In this document: in pieces, positions 1 to 10,190 of the stretch
Layout of the letters: the number at the start of each line of letters is the position of its first letter
Position numbering within the stretch: position 1 is the first letter of the stretch
Source: Sipunculus nudus
Lineage: Eukaryota; Annelida; Sipuncula; Golfingiida; Sipunculidae
Assembly: GCA_026874595.1 (NCBI GenBank)
Contig: CM049307.1
Span: 23,167,079-23,231,078 of the forward strand
DNA length: 64,000 bases
Direction: 5' to 3'
The notes under the pieces: generated by a model
What the model was told of the DNA's origin: nothing
Databases searched by the model: none
Seen by the model: the letters and a program-made list of their open reading frames with translations, nothing else
Position numbers and translations under genes: made by a program

Positions 1-669
1 AGCTAGTTAACCGAACTTCATTTGAATGTCATCGTTGTAAGAGATAGGTATAGCCCTCAGTGTTCACTGACATTTACAAATCGTTTGCTGGCCATATAAA
101 ATAGCACCAAAACAAAAGTTGATAAATTGAACACAACAGTACACCTAGCGTCTCAGGGCAGTAAGGTAAAAGGAAAAGTACGGAAACATTATCACCATTA
201 AAGTCTTATTATAACAAATCCTATAAACGGTAAATTATCACGTATTCATGACTGAAAGGAGGGATATTCAGATGCACTGCTCATCTAACAATACTAACTT
301 GGGCCAACATTGGTCATACCTACCCCTGTGTCTGAATAAGGTTGTGTTTCCATTTGGACGAATGGTGAGTTAAGTGGGATGTATAAACGCTTTCGGAAGT
401 ATTTTGGTACATGATATTAAGCAGAACATACCCCCCCCCTTGAGAACCTCTTAGAAATCAAGCAGATAATACATTTGTCCTTTTGCCAAAACCTGGACAT
501 GTACGATAAATTGTGTGTTTTTTTTTTTGTTTTGTTTTTTTTTTATTTGCTCTATGTTCTCGAGTCTAATGTAGATTATGGTCAGCTAATATTACTGTTT
601 AGCGGGATAAGTTCAAAGCACTAAGACATTAGATGGTCTATCTGTCTACGTCTATTACTCAAATTTCAG

Positions 670-726
670 AGGACAAAACTCCGAATGAAGACATCTACTA
701 CGAAATTCCACGTGACGAAGATGGAG
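670..726 (+). CDS. Internal exon of receptor gene 1: cytoplasmic tail with YEIP motif
   Basis: A pyrimidine-rich acceptor ending in TTTCAG precedes this 57-nt stretch, and a GTAAGG donor follows it. Read with a phase-1 intron on both sides it encodes 18 full codons, DKTPNEDIYYEIPRDEDG, with no stop. The acidic, tyrosine-centred peptide looks like part of an intracellular signalling tail. YEIP fits the pYxxP pattern bound by Crk/Nck-type SH2 domains (known for that motif class; inferred here). A second exon of identical length, phase and layout follows at 1,319, so the two are tandem duplicates. The upstream exons (ectodomain and membrane segment) lie outside the window. The exon is too short for ORF finders. 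Support comes from phase, paralogy with two other exons, and strong splice sites. Confidence 0.62.
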
Positions 727-836
727 GTAAGGAAGGGATTTTCCTAAGACCGGAATTTATCATCACGTGACTATATAAATGAAACGTAGCATACAAAGAA
801 AATATAATGAACAAAAATAATCATGTCTTTTTTCAG

Positions 837-865
837 TGACACAAGCTGTAGGGGTTATAAGTTAA
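837..865 (+). CDS. Possible alternative last exon of receptor gene 1 (short C-terminus)
   Basis: A TTTTTTCAG acceptor about 110 nt after the YEIP exon opens a short phase-1 frame. Joined to the preceding G it reads VTQAVGVIS and stops. The same arrangement follows the second tyrosine exon (1,552) and, less clearly, the third (14,527), with ACAAGCTG or AACAAGCTG shared just after the first two acceptors. It may be an alternative terminal exon giving a receptor with fewer tyrosine motifs, or simply intron sequence that was duplicated along with the exon. Only RNA data could decide. Confidence 0.25.
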
Positions 866-1318
866 AAATTTTTGTTTTATAGGAATGATAAAAAATTGTT
901 TGACGACATAAGTAAACCCCCAGTTATATCACATAGCTCTGGGTTCCCTAAAGCCATACACAAGCATGCAGAGGCACTGTTCTAGGGCTGTCAGTAAAGG
1001 TGCTGAGGCTGCATAACTCCACCTAACAGAAGCTTGTTTTATCAGAGTAGTTATCAAGAACGAACGATCCATGAGCACATTCAGGCCTCTGAGTAGGAAC
1101 CTTTAATAGTTATACCAAGGAGCTGTTGTATCTCTAGCTTCCAAATAACACACTTTTTCACAGGTATATGACTTATGATACAAATTCTCTTCCGACGCCG
1201 GACACTCGACACTAGTTACAATATTGGCCAGCTAGAACAATATTTGCTGGATATGTTTAAATAAATGGCGCCGGGATATTTGATGATCTATCTCTGCACT
1301 GCTTTTTTTATATTTCAG

Positions 1319-1375
1319 AGAACAAAACACTGAAGGATGACACTCACTACGAACTTCCAAGTGACGGGGCCCAAG
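1319..1375 (+). CDS. Internal exon of receptor gene 1: duplicated tail exon with YELP motif
   Basis: This is the second copy of the 57-nt phase-1/phase-1 exon. The acceptor is TATTTCAG and the donor GTAAGG. It encodes NKTLKDDTHYELPSDGAQ. Compared with the exon at 670 it keeps the layout xKTxxxDxxYExP and the downstream aspartate, although the DNA has diverged. YELP again fits a YxxP SH2-binding pattern. Because the exon is symmetrical (57 nt, phase 1 at both ends), copies can be added or skipped without changing the frame, so tail length could vary between isoforms or alleles. A long (AT)n array lies in the following intron. Confidence 0.62.
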
Positions 1376-1420
1376 GTAAGGAACTGATTTTCTTTTCATA
1401 CCTGAGTTTAACATCAGTTG

Positions 1421-1421
1421 A

Positions 1422-1482
<61 letters not shown>
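1421..1482. repeat. (AT)n microsatellite in receptor gene 1 intron
   Basis: About 30 uninterrupted TA units lie just downstream of the second tyrosine exon. The corresponding intron after the first exon has no such array, so the expansion came after the duplication. The open frames over this stretch (poly-IY peptides) are artefacts. Confidence 0.9.
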
Positions 1483-1485
<3 letters not shown>

Positions 1486-1551
1486 GAAATATATATATGC
1501 TTATAAAATGTATATTTGCGTACACATGTCAAATATTATTTTTTTTTTCAG

Positions 1552-1586
1552 TTAAACAAGCTGAAAATTTGAAATATATCTTATAA
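1552..1586 (+). CDS. Possible alternative last exon of receptor gene 1
   Basis: After an unusually T-rich acceptor (TTTTTTTTTCAG) a phase-1 frame reads VKQAENLKYIL and stops. It corresponds to the candidate at 837 (VTQAVGVIS), and the shared V-x-Q-A start suggests common origin. It could be a short-tail terminal exon, or retained intron sequence from the exon duplication. Confidence 0.25.
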
Positions 1587-2262
1587 TTTTTATTTTCAGT
1601 TTAATTATAAATCCATAACTACCAAACTCAACCTTTGACTTTGTGTTCAATAACCTTTGATCATTTTTTTCTGTGTTATTGTCATATTGGTGTGTTTATC
1701 TATTCATCTGTAGTAAATTTGTCCCATATGCGGCGTATTTCCTTTGTACTAACTGTACGTTCAAACTGCTTGCATCACAGAGTCATGCAAAAGTGACCAT
1801 GCAAGTCAGGTTGCATGGGACTTTCAAATAAGACAAACAAAACATTCAAGTTTGACATTCTGAGGTAGAGCGAACGCGATGCGTGATAAAAAAAAAGTGA
1901 AACGCGTGACCTTCGACCTGGCATGTGGGACAAACCAGTTAACCAATAACTATCACCAATACTAGTCTTTCCCTTAATCGCCTTTCTCAGCAAGGGCTGA
2001 AAGAGACAGTTCAAAACTTTGCATACGAGTGCCATTGTTCATGCCAATTCTCCTGCACAGCTAGCACCAACTACACTAACGAGTATATGTATGCATTATT
2101 TTGTTATGAAGCTCCAAATAAATGGTATACATTATCAACATAATGATATTGATCATCTAATAGTTTGTTTCATTTTGCAGGACCGTTCTAGCATTTTTAT
2201 TTATGTACATGTAATTTTATTGAAAATGTATATGTACTAAATATTTATTTTGTGTATTACAG

Positions 2263-2285
2263 AAACCGATTATTTGCAAATGTAG
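2263..2285 (+). CDS. Last coding exon of receptor gene 1: C-terminal DYLQM (YxxM) motif
   Basis: The acceptor TGTGTATTACAG opens a phase-1 exon that, with the preceding G, encodes ETDYLQM followed by TAG. The entry phase matches both upstream tyrosine exons, so any of them can splice to it in frame. A tail ending in YLQM has the YxxM pattern recognised by the p85 subunit of PI3-kinase (known for the motif; inferred here). The receptor would therefore carry two YxxP sites and one YxxM site. A 3'UTR should follow. ATTAAA near 2,810 and AATAAA near 2,832 are possible polyadenylation signals, but this is uncertain. Confidence 0.5.
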
Positions 2286-2928
2286 GCTGCAGTTACACGC
2301 AAACAGTGGATTAACAAGACAGCGAGAACAGTTTACTAACAACACGGATTCGAAGAAAAATATATGAGAATGGACATAAATTCTTCGAAAAATTAAATAG
2401 CCATTGAACAAAATTCATGATAAGTATTTATAAATGCAACTGCTTGAATTAGCTGTGATTTGTTTTATTACGTCGGTTACATAAATACTGAGTGTTTGCT
2501 GTGTATCTGGCCTCTCTTGATCTTTTGATATAACTGTAATCTAATTGTAAATGCGAATCACCATTAAGAATTATGTGTATTTGTATGTAAATTAACTTGT
2601 AAAGCTCGATGCAAAGACACTTTAACAAGCGTTTTAAATACTGCTGAATTTACATGGCAGATAAGGATATACTAGTAATCAGAATATCATCCCAGTAATG
2701 AAGATAAACGTGTTGCTTCATAATAACTGAGAGCTGCATATGACTGATACATGCAACAATTGTCAGAAATCAGAAGAAAAAAAAAACACAGAAATTGTGT
2801 AGCTTTATTATTAAAGGGGCCATGGGCTACAAATAAACACATACACATGACAGGGCACGCGTGTGTAGTTGTGTATATATGAGATATGAGAGGGGTGAGA
2901 GATCACACGTGTGAAAGAGTGACATAGG

Positions 2929-2930
<2 letters not shown>

Positions 2931-2980
<50 letters not shown>

Positions 2981-3025
2981 GTAGAACGGTGATTGTGTGA
3001 CATAAAATAGACAGTGAAACACTTG

Positions 3026-3067
<42 letters not shown>
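2931..3067. repeat. Compound (GT)n(GA)n...(AG)n microsatellite
   Basis: 14 GT units run straight into about 12 GA units (2,931-2,982). A further (AG)n of about 19 units follows at 3,029-3,067. Minus-strand open frames here (poly-SL, poly-TH) are artefacts of the repeat. Confidence 0.9.
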
Positions 3068-3069
<2 letters not shown>

Positions 3070-3436
3070 GTGTGTATGGGCTTATGTGTATGTGTGAGAG
3101 AGACATATTGTGTGATTGAAAAAGTGAGTGAGCGACGCACTTAAAAACTATGTAGAGAAACCGGAAATACCATTCTAGTGTGTCCGAGAGTCATTCCCGC
3201 CATTGTCCTCAACTCCGGGGGGGGGGGGGGGGGTTAAAATTAGTATCCCGCATAAGGTAGTACACATCAGGATTTTTTGTACTCAATAACAGGTGTAAAC
3301 ACCGGAGAAGTGAGTCTGTGTCGGTGTGAGATACAGAGTGAGAGACAGAGTGAGCATGTTAGTACGTGTTTTATATTAGACAGATGATGAGAGTAAGACT
3401 GACAGGCGAGCCAAATATAGGATGTGTCTATATATA

Positions 3437-3467
<31 letters not shown>

Positions 3468-4316
3468 ATCTAACATTTCACACAGCAGGTCTTTGTAATT
3501 GTAATCTATCTTGGAGATCGATTTCGTGACCACATGAACCATGTATATGTATGTGGTTTCAAGTGATACCTGATAATTTCACTTTGACCAAACTTATCAG
3601 CAAATATTACATCCTACTGCGCTGACTCACTGGAAACTCCAGAGTAAACAAATATTGCCCTATTCAAGTAGAAAATAAATTCCTTTGTACCCAGGCACCC
3701 TTTAAAAAACCTGAAAAATAAAACATTTATTTGCTTCGCACCGTACCAAACAAAACCACTCGATATCGATAACAGTGTCTGTCACTCTGTGATTTCCTTG
3801 GCGAAAGGACACGTACATGGAACATATGTTTTGCAGTCAGTGTCGGACAAAGAGGCAGATCCGCGCCCCCCCCCCCCCCCACACACACACTTAGCTGCAA
3901 TGTATTTCAGTTTATCTATTTATTTTCCAAAATTTCGTGTTTCATCTTCATTTTTCAGATTTCTCTTTACCTAATTAGCAGTTAGATTTCCTTTAAGTTT
4001 TCCAAAGTTTATTACTTTTAAATTCATTAGTTGAGGATATTAATGAACAGTTGTGTTATTCTCTTTGTTAGGCCATCGTATCAAAATATTTTTGAAATGA
4101 GGGCGGGAGTCTTTTCGTTATTTCACTCTGCTGTGTCATAGCACCGAGGTATACCCAAAATCGGATTCGTCTTTTAGTGAGGAACGGCCTTCCCGTTAAC
4201 CTGCAGAAAAACAGGCCTGGGTTAGGGTCGATCCTGAACAGTCTCACGGCTCCTCTGCTGATATCGGTACAAGACAAAACACTTCATCATGGCAAACAAA
4301 ATCAATCTTATATTCG

Positions 4317-4560
4317 CAATTTTACAGACTGTTTTCATAGGTCCTTTACAGACCATTTTCCTAAGTCTTGTTCAGACCGTATTCCTAGGACTTGTACAGA
4401 CCGTATTCACCATGTCTTCTGTATGACAATTCATATTTTACAAAACTAATTACTAAATACTCAGTCTTCTGTTTGACGGATATTCTAAAGACTGAATTAC
4501 TAAGTGTTCTCTTTGTCTGATATTCTACAGACCGATTTGCAAAGTCTTCTGTTTAACAGC
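4317..4560. repeat. Diverged tandem repeat, 24-nt then about 40-nt units
   Basis: Four units of about 24 nt with the core TACAGACCGTATTCCTA are followed by about three longer units built on TCTTCTGTTTGACAGATATTCTA. Both types share the CAGAC...ATTC skeleton, so the long unit probably arose from the short one. It is not in frame as a protein. Confidence 0.6.
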
Positions 4561-5159
4561 CTATATGCCAAACCTGATATTGTATGTGACAGTCCATAAA
4601 CTAAACCCATGTTCTTATGCCTGGTAATTTGCAGGTTGAATGCTAAAGCGCAAACAGATATAAGGCCCTTACTCTAAATCCCATATGCCCTAAAGTCCTC
4701 TGGCAGTATATGTTCCACCGATTAAATCCCAAAAGCGGCTCCCCGGGGAGGGGGGGGGGGGGTCCAGGATTAGTGTCAATGGCAGATCATGTGATGATGG
4801 TTTACCGGGTTATGTGTATTAAAAAGTGTGTCGTATTTTATTAATTTTAAATATAATATTGGGTTGGTATCTGTGTTTTATGTGAATAATATTTATTTTT
4901 GCCTTGCCATTTGCCGTTTGTTGAGGTACCCTCCCTAATCGAGTTGGCTTTCAAAAATGAAACTGCAAGTTAATTGTATTCACCCATGCATGGCGTAATG
5001 TTTAATGATTATCACTCATAACAATGGTATTATTCATTATACAATTTGTTAATAAAGTTATAAGGTTAAAAACAAACAGTCATTTCTAATATGTCATTTG
5101 TAAAATGTCTTCACTTCACTAACAATAACCATGAAGGGTAATATTAGCAACATACAGGT

Positions 5160-5560
5160 TTGCCCGTGTCATTGGAGACTGACTAGATAAGTACACATCT
5201 GGAGCCAAATTTCAGACCATCGGTGTTATGGGTTAGAGTTAGGCCATCTGTCGTTTGAACGAGAAAGTTATCCAAGAGGTATACACATGCAAAATTTCAG
5301 GCGTATAAGTCTAATCATTGCCGAGATATGAGTGATTTTTACCCTAGACGGAAAAACAGATGGACACCATGCAAAATAGATGCAGTTGGCGCCACCAGTT
5401 TTGTGTATGATAAAGAGCTATGGAAGATCTATACACATGCAAACGTTCAGGTCGATACGTCAAACCAGTCCCTAGATATGTCGGTATATGTGTGAAAACA
5501 GACGCACAGATGGACGCTCTGCAGAGATGTCAATCGAAATGAGGGCGCAGCAATTCACAT
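5160..5560. repeat. Old interspersed repeat with two diverged halves
   Basis: The phrase ATACACATGCAAA(A/C)(T/G)TTCAGG occurs at about 5,280 and 5,430. Each is followed by GAGATATG- or TAGATATG-like and ACAGATGGAC-like words at matching offsets, so the stretch holds two diverged copies of a unit of about 150 nt. The style resembles molluscan interspersed repeats; the family was not identified. Confidence 0.4.
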
Positions 5561-6406
5561 ATGATCCAATCATAATTCCGAGTTACACACAATTCCGTTC
5601 AATGGTTACTGAGGAGTTCTCCGGAAACCATTGCGGCATTGGCGTCCGGCTGAAACCATAGTATCCGTAAAACTGTGTTGCGGATAAAATTTTAGTTATA
5701 TGGACTTGCTATTGAAAACATTTAGCTCTTTTGTAGAACTTATTATTTAAGTGTTAAAGTCATACAAGTGAAGGTTTCTAAACCATTTAAACCGACTTTT
5801 AAATGATGCTGGGAGAACTGATAGTCATGTTGAGTAAAGTAACCAAGTAAAGCACAAATGTGCAGTAACTCCTATAGTTTTACTATATTTCTGGCCAAGA
5901 ATTCCTATAAACTCCTTCTATATTTCGTCCTTAAGCGCTCCTATAAAATACCTATATTTTACTGGCTCAGTTTCCTTGGGAGTATATCCCGTGTAGCCAT
6001 TGTAGAACTTAGAATGATACCAGACCACCTAGCCCTAATCTGTACCCAATCACTGCTGGATGAGGGGGGGGGGCACATTTGTGGTTAAGTTAGCGGTGGT
6101 TATTAATTGTAGTTTCATGTTCTAACCCTCATAAAATATATACCTGGTTCGGATATTTAGGAACAAAATACTTTTTTTTAATTTTCAGGAATTGTACGCT
6201 GCTTCGGAAAGATGTGAAGTCTTGTAAAAACGTGACAGAAATCATTAAGCCTGTCCCTGTAGAGATGGGAGACCTATAGGGGTTCCTGAGTATATTTCTA
6301 TATCAAGATTTGGGTCAAATTGTTTGTGTGTGTTTGTGCTAGATCTCAAGTATGGTTGAATGATTTTTTTTTAAACTGACCTTTGGTAACGTTATATGAG
6401 TCATAG

Positions 6407-6592
6407 GTGACTGATTTGTACCTGAAATATATTTTTGACCTGGTCCTAATTTCCACTTTTCTATCGGACCACGAAGTTGTACTGGCCAAGACAAAGTTTA
6501 AAATGACCCCCCCCCCCCCAAAAAAAAAAAAAAAAAAATCACCAGAAAAGTACACATTAACAACACAGTGGAGTTTCAGAGTAATATTGTGA
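6407..6592 (+). pseudogene. Possible LINE endonuclease fragment
   Basis: A short frame contains FLSDHEVVLAKTKFKM followed by a lysine run encoded by poly-A. An SDH-x-V-hydrophobic stretch near the end of the apurinic endonuclease domain is typical of LINE elements. The flanks do not extend the similarity, and the C13-A19 tract inside it has changed the frame. It may belong to the LINE that starts just downstream or to a different copy. Confidence 0.28.
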
Positions 6593-6606
6593 ATGTCTGC
6601 TTTTTA

Positions 6607-7714
6607 CTTTTCTTTCAAACCGTATATATGATCAAGGAATGATTGTACAACATAGTGAAGTGTTGTCTCATATAAACATGTTCCATTCAGACATAAAACT
6701 GTTGTTGTCAGAAGTGAAATAGCTGGTATAAAATCCACAGCGAAAAACAATGTACACGGAGGCTTGAAAGGCACTGGCGTAAAAGCCGATGCATCGCAAA
6801 ATATATATGGAACAACGAAATCGCTACCTTGACGCAATGTCTACATCGAATGTTTCCTGTATTGCCGGAAAGGTCAGTGAATGTTCAAGTGACCCTAAGC
6901 TTCTTTTCAAAATGATAAATGGTCTATTTGGAAATGACACTCCTAGAGTGTTAACTAGCTTTCAATCCACCTCTGCTTTGGATGATGCCTTGGGACTTTT
7001 TTCCCCAAAAAAGATAAAGAAAATAGGCTTTGATATAATTTACCAACAAAATGATTTATCAGCGGAGCCAATAACATTCTCAGGTCAGCCATTCTGTTAA
7101 GTCACTGAAGTAACTGAAGAGCCAGGATGATAATCCGTCGCTCACCCTGCAAATCGTGTTTGCTCGATCCTATTCTGACCTTGCTGGTTAAAGAACTCAG
7201 TCCAGCATTAGTTTCTGTTATAACATGGATTATCAAAGACTCATTGATGAATTGAAATGTACTGGACTCGATGAAAAGTGCACATATCACCCAATGCTAA
7301 AAAAGAAGTCGCTAAATCTAGAAGAGTTCATAAAATTTGCGCCAACATCGAATCTTTCTTTCTCTCAAAGATGCTTGAGCGTGTAGTAGCCAATGAACTT
7401 TTGAATTATGTGGAACAAAATAATCTTAATAACTTAAGCAGGCAGCCTGCAAGCAACATCATGGAGTTGACACAGCCTTGCTCCATGTTCAAAATGATAT
7501 TTTGTGTGCTCTTAATGTATGGTATAAGATCTCCTGACAATATCTGTCGGCAGCTTTCGACACTATATAGACCATGGTACTTTATTCACAATAACCGATT
7601 CTATCCTGTCTTGGTTTTAATCTTACTTTTCAAACCGGTTCCAGTATATATGGGCAATAGGTACAAAATCAAAAGCTTATGACCTTTCCTTCGGAGTGCC
7701 CCGAGGACCAGCCC
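6607..7714 (+). mobile_element. CR1/L2-like LINE, 5' part of a split copy (reverse transcriptase N-terminal half)
   Basis: Several frames together read like the linker and start of a CR1/L2/jockey-type reverse transcriptase. The pieces are an RRLERHWRKSR-like and IYMEQRNRYLD stretch (about 6,760-6,830), LFKMINGLFG (about 6,900), RSPCKSCLLDPILTLLVKEL (about 7,140-7,200), and FFLSKMLERVVANELLNYVE (about 7,350), the last matching the family's FLSKxLExVV motif. The element is 5'-truncated and carries frameshifts and stops, so it is dead. It is interrupted at 7,715 by a DNA transposon and resumes at 9,215. The encoded enzyme would have carried out target-primed reverse transcription. Confidence 0.75.
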
Positions 7715-7717
7715 TTA
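7715..7717. repeat. Target-site duplication TTA, left
   Basis: TTA immediately precedes the left terminal inverted repeat at 7,718 and is repeated at 9,212-9,214 after the right one. A 3-bp TWA duplication is typical of PIF/Harbinger transposition. Confidence 0.7.
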
Positions 7718-9211
7718 AGCCCCGTTCCCACTTTCACGAATCTGACGCCGAATCGCCACGAACTTACATCATTAAAATTCGTAGGGACGTCGTGGGAGTG
7801 TCGTAGATGATGTCTTGAACATTCGGTAATGTTCGTAGCGAGGTCTTGAGCACTCAGGATTCGTAGCGCTATTTTTTAAATGTTCAAAAATTAAGCTTTG
7901 TCGTCACAAGTCGTAGCTAAGTCGTAACAGTTTCTTGGTAAGTCGTATGAGAGTCTTCATAATTCTTGTAAATTCGTGATGTAAAACTATGTCACGAATG
8001 CTCACGAAGGACAATGACATCGACACGACTTCAGCACGACTACAATACGACTACCACAAGAACCTCTCAAGAGAGAGTCACGTTCATAAAGCACCTTCCT
8101 ACTTCCACGAATTTGGTGACGAATCATCAAGAACTGATATCATAATGTAACGGAAAATTTTATTTTCTGAGTGATTTTTAACTTCTTACAAATAAATGAG
8201 GAATAAGGTTTAGAAGTAAGAACACTGTGTAGATTTGTAAATTTGTTTTAAAGAAGATTTGTATTGTGGTTATTGGTTCGAACTAAATTTGAACTAAAAT
8301 AATTTGAAGAAGCTGAATCAAATTACGTTTCCTTTGTAATTTGTAACTTCTTTGTAAAAAAACAAGGACGTTTTTGCAGTAAGTTAACCATGTAGATTCG
8401 TGAATTTGTTTTAAAGAAATCTTTTTTATCGTGGGTATTGGTAGACAAAATAAATTTGAACCAAAACAGTTTTAAGAAGCTGAATATATTATACAGTTTC
8501 GTCATACTTAAACATATGGTCAATATAATAAATTATGAATTTCTTATTTTACTATGGGAGAATAAACTGAGCCTAACACAAATTGATATTAACAGAATCT
8601 TATATCACATTGAGAGCTGAATAAATAAGATATTTTTAACCAATATTTTGAGAATACAGATATTTTACATCCGATTAAGACGGTCGTCTACTTGGACTTA
8701 AAGAAGTTAACGCCGTATTTGCCACCACATAAATAAGTCGTAATTGTCTAATTACTCAAATCAAATGAGACATATATTATCAGTGTTTTAAACTGGATAA
8801 CTTTTGTCAAATTAAAATATCTGGAGAAGTTGAGTAAAGTGTTGTTATGGTGTCCTTTTACTAACATCGTCTTCTTTGTGACATTACAATAGCTATATAT
8901 CACATATCACTATCTAACAATCCGTAGCAAAATTGAATGATCGTAGGAGTATCGTCCACAAGTTGCAGATCAATCGTGGAAATATCGTACCAGTATCTTA
9001 GACGTCGTCACGGAGCCGAGAACATTCTTAAAAGTGTCGTGTCATATCGTGCTGGCTTCGTGTCACTGTCGTAGCCAATCGTACTGGCATCGTACTCCTT
9101 TCGTACAATATCGTGGTCGTGATGGAATTTTTATCACTCGACAGGCCGATTGGCCACGAATTCAACATCGTGGCGATTCGGCGTCAAATTCGTGAAAGTG
9201 GGAACGGGGCT
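7718..9211. mobile_element. Non-autonomous DNA transposon (Harbinger-like), nested in the LINE
   Basis: The ends are a 44-bp inverted repeat with one mismatch: AGCCCCGTTCCCACTTTCAC at 7,718 and its reverse complement ending at 9,211. TTA flanks both sides. Removing the element and one TTA rejoins the LINE in the same reading frame, which confirms the exact boundaries. No transposase is encoded; the longest internal frames are featureless. Both arms are rich in TCGTA/TCGTG words and the centre is AT-rich. A diverged second copy of the terminal sequence lies internally at about 8,101-8,145. Superfamily assignment rests on the 3-bp TWA duplication and is tentative. Confidence 0.82.
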
Positions 9212-9214
9212 TTA
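9212..9214. repeat. Target-site duplication TTA, right
   Basis: This is the partner of 7,715-7,717, directly after the right terminal inverted repeat. Confidence 0.7.
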
Positions 9215-10190
9215 GACAAATTTTTTTTACTGTGTACACACTGCCTTTAGCTGATATATTGCTGGGTACACAACATCTGCTCTCACTTGTATGTTGATGA
9301 TACACAGTTGTACTTAAGTTTCACACCCAGAAAAGAATCTACTGAAATTTCGGATGAAGAAAACTTGGATGGCTAAAAAATTCCTCAGACTAAATGAGGG
9401 TAAATCTGAGGTAATGCTAATTGGTTCCAAAAATTAACGACAAAAAGTGCAGTTGCCACTGCCGTAAGTCAAGATGAGTAACAGCGAGATCGTACCCGGT
9501 ACTACTGTTCGTAACTTGGGTGTCATCTTTGACGATCAATGATCGTGAAGAGTGCATATTCCATGTACGAAGTATTGTCTTCTCAAAGAACGACTCAACT
9601 GCTTCTTAAGGCGACGGTGAAGAGGATATGTGCAATTCTTTACTTGTACTGCCACCTTACTTGCTAGACAAATCACAAGTGTTCGAGTTATATGTATTGG
9701 AAAGAGGTTTCACCATATAACATGACTTTTTGTTGAGTTGCACTGATAACCTATGCGTCAGCGAATCGTATACAATATCTGTCTTATTACTTACCGTGCA
9801 TTGCATGGTCTAGCGCCAAAATACATCACTGACCTTTTTTGACCATATCAACCAACTCGCGCTCTCAGATTTTCCAATCAGTTCTTACTCGTTAAGACAG
9901 CAGTAAATGTATCCACGTTTCGGGGCCGAGCAAATGCAAATATTGCTCCAGAAATTTGGGACAAGTTCCCGTTAAATGTTCGTTGTTCGGACTCACATTG
10001 ACTTGTTTAAGGAGTCGTTTTAAGACTCATATATTTAGAGAAGCGTGTTTTTAGTGGTTTCTTGTGTTTTCGGGGATGTTTATAATTAATTTATATGTTT
10101 TTATCTATTTTATTCACTTTTATGTTTTAGTATATGTAATGCGCCTTGATTAAGCATACATGCTTAGAAATGTATAAAGTAACAATAACA
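9215..10190 (+). mobile_element. CR1/L2-like LINE, 3' part of the split copy (RT catalytic motif to 3' tail)
   Basis: This continues the element broken at 7,714. YTLPLADIL (about 9,236) and the reverse transcriptase catalytic motif YVDD at 9,290-9,301 within HLYVDDTQLYLSF are readable. Towards the end FRGRANANIAPEIWDKFPLN (about 9,920-9,980) matches the conserved C-terminal block usually written xAPxLWNxLP in this clade. It is followed by a tail resembling RLIYLEKRVF. The 3' untranslated end has the GCGCCTTGA...CATGCTTAGAAATG layout known from CR1/L2 tails. Stops and frameshifts occur throughout, so it is a dead copy. Confidence 0.75.

Larger units (their letters stand above)
2286..6400. other. 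3' flank and intergenic DNA with simple repeats
   Basis: No gene is recognised. The stretch holds the probable 3'UTR of receptor gene 1 (to about 2.85 kb), (GT)n(GA)n at 2,931-3,067, a 17-G run at 3,217, (AT)n at 3,429-3,468, a 15-C run at 3,866, a diverged tandem repeat at 4,317-4,560, and an old interspersed repeat at 5,160-5,560. The longest open frames here have no protein features. Confidence 0.6.

Noticed and set aside
1232-1532. Minus-strand frames of 97 and 61 codons with poly-IY peptides
   Set aside because: Produced by an (AT)n array. The same holds for frames at 3,267, 25,240, 27,674, 34,598-35,111, 36,036-36,482 and 38,730.
2811-3140. Frames rich in SLSLS and THTHT
   Set aside because: They come from (GA)n and (GT)n microsatellites.
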